In this document: in pieces, positions 60,432-64,000 of the stretch | Position numbering within the stretch: position 1 is the stretch's first letter | Layout of the letters: every line of letters starts with the position of its first letter | Origin: JBCBWG01 sp038523925 | GTDB lineage: Bacteria; Pseudomonadota; Alphaproteobacteria; Rhizobiales; Hyphomicrobiaceae | Length of the DNA stretch: 64,000 nt | Reading direction: 5' to 3' | Assembly (NCBI GenBank): GCA_038523925.1 | Contig: JBCBIY010000002.1 | Coordinates: 1 to 64,000 of the forward strand | The notes under the pieces: generated by a model | What the model was told of the DNA's origin: nothing | The model's database searches: none | The model's input: the letters and a program-made list of their open reading frames with translations, nothing else | Program-made: the position numbers and the translations under genes

Positions 60432-60779
60432 ATGCCCCGACTGATGATGTCTCTCGCACTTGGCGCCACAATCGCGGGCGCAGCGGTCACAACCGTTTCA
60501 GCGCCGACGCAGGCTGGCCGCGGTCTTGGCTACGACTACGTCGTCGCGCACAGCGACTTCGGCAACGGCTCAGTGAAAGGCGCGATCCGGCATACGCGCG
60601 TCGGCCGTCAGGTCCAGCTTCCGGGCGGCACCTGGGTGCACTGTCGCCAGCTTTGCAGCGAGACCCTGCGCGTCCAGACCGTCGACTTCTGGGAATTCCA
60701 GAAGGGTGGCGACGGCCGTCGCGGCACCAGCGACGTGCACCTTTTCGGCAAACTGAAATTCGGCTGGCCGCGGCGCTAG
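60432..60779 (+). CDS. Small exported protein
   Basis: 115 aa. A signal peptide (about residues 1-28, LALGATIAGAAVTTVSAPTQA) precedes a basic mature part with HCRQLC, two Cys four residues apart. A Gly-Gly-Arg rich loop (QKGGDGRRGTSD) is present. No family recognised. ATG 60432 chosen. Confidence 0.6.
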   Translation: MPRLMMSLALGATIAGAAVTTVSAPTQAGRGLGYDYVVAHSDFGNGSVKGAIRHTRVGRQVQLPGGTWVHCRQLCSETLRVQTVDFWEFQKGGDGRRGTSDVHLFGKLKFGWPRR

Positions 60780-60861
60780 GCGAGTTTGGGTGCGCACTTG
60801 CGCGCCTGTCCCGAACGAGCGCCTTCAATTAGCACCGAGCGCCCTTGCGTCGAAGCCGGCC

Positions 60862-61506
60862 TTAGCCTTCCGTCAGGAACGGGTTGGTCTGGCGCTCGCG
60901 GCCGAAAGTGCTCGGGGGCCCGTGGCCGCAAATGAACGTGATGTCGTCGCCAAGCGGCAGCAGCTTGGTCTTGATAGACGAGATCAGCGCGTCGTGGTCG
61001 CCGTACTCGAAGTCCGTCCGGCCGATTGAACCGGCGAACACGACATCGCCGACAAGTGCAAAGCCGTCGGCAACGGACACCATGGCAACAGAGCCCGGCG
61101 AATGTCCCGGGCAGTGATAGATCGCGAAGTCGCGCCCTGCGATGGCGATCGTCTGACCTTCATCGAGCCAGATGTCGGGCGTCACGTTCTGCGCGCCGGC
61201 CACACCGAACCTTGCTCCTGAACTGACGAGATCATCGAGTAGGAACTTATCGGCTTCGTGCGGGCCTTCGATTTTGACGCCAAGCGCGTCGCGCAGTTCG
61301 GCCGCGCCGCCCGCATGATCGAAGTGTCCATGCGTCAGCACGATCTTCTCGACCGACACGCCGAGTTGCGTGAGCTGATCGCGGATCAACGGGACATCGC
61401 CACCGGGATCGACGACGACGCCCGCCATGGTCTCCTCGTCCCACACGATTGTGCAGTTCTGCTGCAGCGGCGTAACGGGGACGATTTGTGCTTTGAGCTG
61501 ACCCAT
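60862..61506 (-). CDS. MBL-fold metallo-hydrolase (glyoxalase II-like)
   Basis: 214 aa. The metal-binding THGHFDHAGG (H-x-H-x-D-H) motif, then IYHCPGHSPGSVAMVSV (His ligand) and FALVGDVVFAGSIGRTDFE (Asp ligand) and CGHGPPSTFGRER at the end. It resembles YcbL/GloB-like proteins; it lacks the C-terminal extension of true GloB, so hydroxyacylglutathione specificity is uncertain. It is on the same strand as ctrA, which ends 118 bp upstream, with a terminator between. Confidence 0.92.
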   Translation of the reverse strand: MGQLKAQIVPVTPLQQNCTIVWDEETMAGVVVDPGGDVPLIRDQLTQLGVSVEKIVLTHGHFDHAGGAAELRDALGVKIEGPHEADKFLLDDLVSSGARFGVAGAQNVTPDIWLDEGQTIAIAGRDFAIYHCPGHSPGSVAMVSVADGFALVGDVVFAGSIGRTDFEYGDHDALISSIKTKLLPLGDDITFICGHGPPSTFGRERQTNPFLTEG

Positions 61507-61539
61507 GAAACCTCGCGCTTGGTTGTGGGCCCGGCAAAC

Positions 61540-61573
61540 GCAAACCGCCGGCTCCCTGGCGGGACCCGGCGGT
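61540..61573 (-). terminator. Intrinsic terminator of ctrA
   Basis: Read on the minus strand, ACCGCCGG and CCGGCGGT (plus coordinates 61566-61573 and 61544-61551) pair over 8 bp, followed by TTTGCGTTTG. It lies about 50 bp after the ctrA stop. Confidence 0.75.
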
Positions 61574-61624
61574 GATAGAGCGGTTCAGACCGGCGCGAAA
61601 GGTCTGCGGTCGCGCAGCTCGCTG

Positions 61625-62320
61625 TTAGGCGGCGGCGCTTTCGTCGTTCGGGTCGCGCAGCACGTAGCCGCGGCCCCACACCGTCTCGATGTAATGCTTG
61701 CCGCCAGTCGCTGCCTGCAGCTTTTTGCGAAGCTTACAGATGAACACGTCGATGATCTTGAGTTCCGGCTCATCCATCCCGCCATAGAGATGGTTCAGGA
61801 ACATTTCTTTGGTGAGCGTCGTGCCCTTGCGGAGCGAGAGCAGCTCCAGCATCTGGTATTCCTTGCCGGTCAGATGCACGCGCTGGCCATTCACTTCGAC
61901 CGTCTTGGTGTCGAGGTTGACCTTGAGTTCGCCGGTCTCAATGACCGACTGCGCATGTCCCTTAGAACGGCGGACAATGGCGTGAATACGGGCGACGAGT
62001 TCGTCCTTGTGGAACGGCTTGGTCATGTAGTCATCGGCTCCAAATCCGAGCCCCCGCACCTTGTCCTCGATCCCGGCCAGGCCGGACAGGATCAGGATAG
62101 GCGTACCAATTTTTCCCACCCGTAGCGTCTTCAGGACTTCGTAGCCGCTCATATCCGGCAAGTTGAGGTCCAGTAAAATGATGTCGTAATCGTAGAGCTT
62201 ACCCAGGTCAACGCCTTCTTCACCAAGGTCAGTCTGGTAGACATTGAAGCCTTCGGACTGAAGCATCAGCTCAATGCTTTGCGCCGTTGCACTATCGTCT
62301 TCAATCAGAAGAACTCGCAT
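61625..62320 (-). CDS. ctrA: Cell-cycle response regulator CtrA
   Basis: 231 aa. CtrA is the OmpR-type master regulator of the alphaproteobacterial cell cycle. The receiver domain has the phospho-Asp at residue 51 (YDIILLDLNLPDMSG) and the D8/D9 acidic pair with K-PF later. The DNA-binding winged helix (about 125-220) includes HLTGKEYQMLELLSLRKG, KEMFLNHLYGG and KIIDVFICKLRKKL, then TVWGRGYVL. The C-terminus ends in SAAA; the terminal Ala-Ala is the expected ClpXP degron. SD GGAGAGG precedes the ATG. Target boxes are found in this window at 13456, 57835 and 63862. Confidence 0.97.
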   Translation of the reverse strand: MRVLLIEDDSATAQSIELMLQSEGFNVYQTDLGEEGVDLGKLYDYDIILLDLNLPDMSGYEVLKTLRVGKIGTPILILSGLAGIEDKVRGLGFGADDYMTKPFHKDELVARIHAIVRRSKGHAQSVIETGELKVNLDTKTVEVNGQRVHLTGKEYQMLELLSLRKGTTLTKEMFLNHLYGGMDEPELKIIDVFICKLRKKLQAATGGKHYIETVWGRGYVLRDPNDESAAA

Positions 62321-62337
62321 GCCAACCTCTCCCGTTC

Positions 62338-62352
62338 GATCCCCGGGGGATC
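62338..62352 (-). promoter_or_regulatory. Inverted repeat at the ctrA ribosome binding region
   Basis: GATCCCC-G-GGGGATC is a perfect 7-bp inverted repeat with a 1-bp centre, 18 bp upstream of the ctrA ATG and directly before the SD. It could be an operator; an RNA hairpin would need a larger loop than this spacing gives. Confidence 0.5.
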
Positions 62353-62905
62353 CTTGCCCTGCCAGCGGCGCGGTCCGGCCGTCTGAAATCCGTTAACGCT
62401 CTGAAAGTAACTTGCATAAGTTAACAAAGACTAATTTTGTCTTGCCGAAGTCGGCTTACAGAACCTGAACGCGGGCGAAGCGACCTAAACTGACAATCGA
62501 AAGCATTCGCCAACAAACGCGCGCACAACAACAGGCGGCGCGAAGCAGCGCTGCTCATCGTCCTGGCAGAATCCCTTGCCGCGCCTGGATGCGCTTGTGC
62601 GCCAAGCCCGGCAGATCGGATCGAACTGAACATTGGTTGTGGATAGGCCCCGACTATCCTTGACAGTAGTCGTACCATTATTCGCAGCCCGCCGGTAGCG
62701 CGGGGCACCACGCAAATTGGTGCGAAAACATGGCGGGGTCCGAACAATTCTAACCGTTGCCATAACGCAACAAAAAGTCTGATGTGGCATTCTTCGACGA
62801 TCGAGGCTGGTGAGCGCCATACCGGGACATCCGAAGATCCCTGACATCGCGCACCGCTCGACACGCTGGCCCAGAGGGAACAACGGCCGGCACCTACTGG
62901 TTGTC

Positions 62906-62921
62906 TGGCACAGAACTTGTT
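62906..62921 (+). promoter_or_regulatory. Candidate sigma-54 promoter of the fliJ-like gene
   Basis: TGGCAC-N5-TTGTT with the -24 GG and the expected spacing. The -12 GC is GT here, a serious mismatch. It lies 40 bp before the fliJ-like ATG; flagellar genes are commonly sigma-54 driven in this class. Confidence 0.4.
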
Positions 62922-62960
62922 TTGTGTTGGGCGAGTTCGAAAGTGTCAGGGGTATCGAAC

Positions 62961-63329
62961 ATGAAGGCGCGTGACGTCGCTCTTCGCTTGAAGAAGTTCG
63001 AAGCGGAAGAGAAATCCAAGAAGGTCTCGGATCTCGAGCAGATGATCGCCGAGTTCCAGCAGATGGCCGACGATCTTGAGTTGCAGGTTCAGGCGGAAGA
63101 AGACCGCACGGGCGTGAAGGACGCATCGCACTTTGCGTATTCGACCTTTGCCCGCTCGGCAGGTCAGCGCCGCGATAACCTTCATGCCTCGATCAACGAT
63201 CTCAAAGACCGGCTCGCACTCGCCGTCGTCGAGCGCGATGAGGCCATGGCGCAGATCGGAGAAGCGGACATGCTGCAAAACCGCGTCGAGACCGGCAGCG
63301 GCCGGACGCGGCCGGCACACGCCCGGTAG
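62961..63329 (+). CDS. fliJ: FliJ-like flagellar export coiled-coil protein
   Basis: 122 aa. An almost wholly helical coiled coil, beginning MKARDVALRLKKFEAEEKSKK and continuing VSDLEQMIAEFQQMADDLELQ; this fits the alphaproteobacterial FliJ family. FliJ works with the FliI ATPase in flagellar type III export. fliI is not in the window. It is divergent from ctrA, as in many Rhizobiales. ATG 62961 is the natural start. A strong terminator follows. Confidence 0.82.
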   Translation: MKARDVALRLKKFEAEEKSKKVSDLEQMIAEFQQMADDLELQVQAEEDRTGVKDASHFAYSTFARSAGQRRDNLHASINDLKDRLALAVVERDEAMAQIGEADMLQNRVETGSGRTRPAHAR

Positions 63330-63382
63330 CGCAAGCGCGGGCGGCCAAGGCCGCAACCGAGATCAGCTCGCAAGATTTGAGA

Positions 63383-63412
63383 AGCGCGATGACACCTGTC
63401 GTCGCGCTTTTG
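63383..63412 (+). terminator. Intrinsic terminator of the fliJ-like gene
   Basis: An 11-bp stem (63383-63393 with 63398-63408, one G-T pair), tetraloop ACCT, then TTTT. Clear rho-independent shape. Confidence 0.88.
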
Positions 63413-63473
63413 CGCGTCTCACCGCTTGTGCTTGAAGCGCGTGACCGCGGCCGGTGCCGACAGCCCTCGCCCC

Positions 63474-63504
63474 AAACGAAAACGGCCCCGCAGAAGCGGA
63501 GCCG
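63474..63504 (-). terminator. Intrinsic terminator of sciP
   Basis: On the minus strand a 9-bp stem (plus arms 63483-63491 and 63496-63504, one G-T pair), loop TTCT, then TTTTCGTTT. It lies 28 bp after the sciP stop. Confidence 0.85.
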
Positions 63505-63531
63505 CAAATCATCACCGGTTAGTGCGCAGGC

Positions 63532-63810
63532 TTAGGCGCGGTAGTCCTGGACGCGGGTTGCGCGCAGGCCCGGCAGACCGTGCTTCTCGATCGACTTCTG
63601 CCAGCTCAGGAACTCATCGACCGTGAGTTTGTAGCGCGAGCAGGCTTCTTCGAGGCTGAGCAGGCCGCCACGAACTGCGGCGACGACTTCGGCCTTGCGG
63701 CGGATCACCCAGCGCTTTGTATTCGTCGGTGGAAGATCGGCGACGGTCAGCGGACTGCCATCGGGACCGATGACGTAGCGGACGCGGGATCTGAACTGTT
63801 GATCGGTCAT
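63532..63810 (-). CDS. sciP: CtrA inhibitor SciP (DUF1153)
   Basis: 92 aa. A small helix-turn-helix protein: RVRYVIGPDGSPLTVADLPP, then RWVIRRKAEVVAAVRGGLLS, EEACSRYKLTVDEFLSWQ and a closing GLPGLRATRVQDYR. In Caulobacter SciP binds CtrA and blocks CtrA-activated transcription in early swarmer cells. ATG 63810 is chosen over 63819. A GACTC (GANTC) site covers 63813-63817 and a CtrA-like box is 52 bp upstream, matching its expected CtrA control. ctrA lies 1.2 kb away. Confidence 0.95.
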   Translation of the reverse strand: MTDQQFRSRVRYVIGPDGSPLTVADLPPTNTKRWVIRRKAEVVAAVRGGLLSLEEACSRYKLTVDEFLSWQKSIEKHGLPGLRATRVQDYRA

Positions 63811-63861
63811 AGGACTCAATTACGCGGTTTACCAACCTGCCCTCACAATACCCGTGCCAAC

Positions 63862-63876
63862 TTAATATGGGTCTAA
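63862..63876 (-). promoter_or_regulatory. Candidate CtrA box upstream of sciP (one mismatch)
   Basis: TTAA (63862-63865), 7 bp, CTAA (63873-63876): 7 of 8 consensus bases at the exact spacing. sciP is a CtrA target in Caulobacter. Confidence 0.6.
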
Positions 63877-64000
63877 GCGTCAAAGTAAAGGAATGGTAGA
63901 TAGCTGGTTCATTTTCCTAGGTTTTTGCCAGTCGCCGGCGTCAGCCCCAACCCGCGGATATCGCGGCACTGTCCCGGCTTCACGCCCCCGGTTCGGTGCG

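Larger units (their letters stand above)
62321..62960. promoter_or_regulatory. Long divergent regulatory region ctrA / fliJ-like
   Basis: 640 bp without a credible gene. It holds a perfect hairpin next to the ctrA SD (62338-62352), three TAAC half-sites 14 bp apart (62394, 62408, 62422), a GAATC (GANTC) site at 62569-62573, and a sigma-54-like TGGCAC...TTGTT at 62906-62921. Open frames over it have poor composition. The size and content suit the complex cell-cycle control of ctrA. Confidence 0.65.

Noticed and set aside
62638..62646. DnaA-box-like CTATCCACA upstream of ctrA
   Set aside because: One mismatch to TTATCCACA and only a single copy; such near matches are expected by chance in 64 kb and no origin features accompany it.
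62421..62864. Minus-strand frame in the ctrA-fliJ intergenic region
   Set aside because: Arg/Ser/Cys-rich low-quality composition, no SD, and it covers the regulatory elements of ctrA.

Overview
The window is a GC-rich (roughly 60-65 % by eye) chromosomal segment of an alphaproteobacterium, most likely of the Hyphomicrobiales (Rhizobiales) lineage. The evidence is the CckA/CtrA/SciP cell-cycle set, GANTC (CcrM-type) sites, a GAAC-N7-GAAC alphaproteobacterial LexA box at recA, an RpoE-ChrR (ECF11-type) sigma/anti-sigma pair, and the alphaproteobacterial tpiA-ppiD-trpE order. I see no rRNA, tRNA, phage, insertion sequence or CRISPR. Genus cannot be named from the sequence alone.

Layout. 1-455: mosaic tandem repeats abutting the 3' end of an MscS channel gene. 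456-11265: mscS-like, fliO-like, cckA, recA (SOS promoter), a GNAT gene and alaS. 11326-18180: a ferredoxin reductase and [2Fe-2S] ferredoxin pair, an Hpt phosphotransfer protein, and a divergent giant membrane coiled-coil gene with a perfect CtrA box between them, followed by a dipeptide epimerase. 18181-32131: mostly metabolism and transport (MFS, threonine dehydratase, FadL porin, thiD, ccdA, gph-pgk-tkt, a fasciclin protein, a PfkB kinase, a KefB/C-type antiporter). 32238-40649: a photo-oxidative-stress neighbourhood with rpoE-chrR behind a recognisable self-type promoter, a WD40 protein, the four-gene set FAD oxidoreductase-DUF1365-CFA methyltransferase-DUF3833, and a BLUF blue-light receptor. 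40687-55660: an OmpA-family protein, kdsA, a VOC protein, a 700-aa PilZ protein with a huge acidic linker, a higher-order tandem repeat array, pyrG, secG, tpiA, ppiD, trpE and sixA. 55742-60779: several small exported proteins around an L,D-transpeptidase. 60862-63819: an MBL hydrolase, ctrA, fliJ-like and sciP.

How the genes work together. CckA starts the phosphorelay to CtrA and SciP restrains CtrA, and all three lie here. I find CtrA-type boxes (TTAA-N7-TTAA) not only at sciP but also between hpt and the giant coiled-coil gene (perfect match) and between the L,D-transpeptidase and a small lipoprotein (one mismatch), suggesting that polarity and envelope genes in the window belong to the same cell-cycle circuit. 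The rpoE-chrR/lipid-modification/BLUF stretch looks like a light and singlet-oxygen response island. Two unrelated-looking tandem repeat arrays share a hairpin core, CAGGCCGTYAGGCC, and the better-defined one (47165-47690) lies between two convergent genes.
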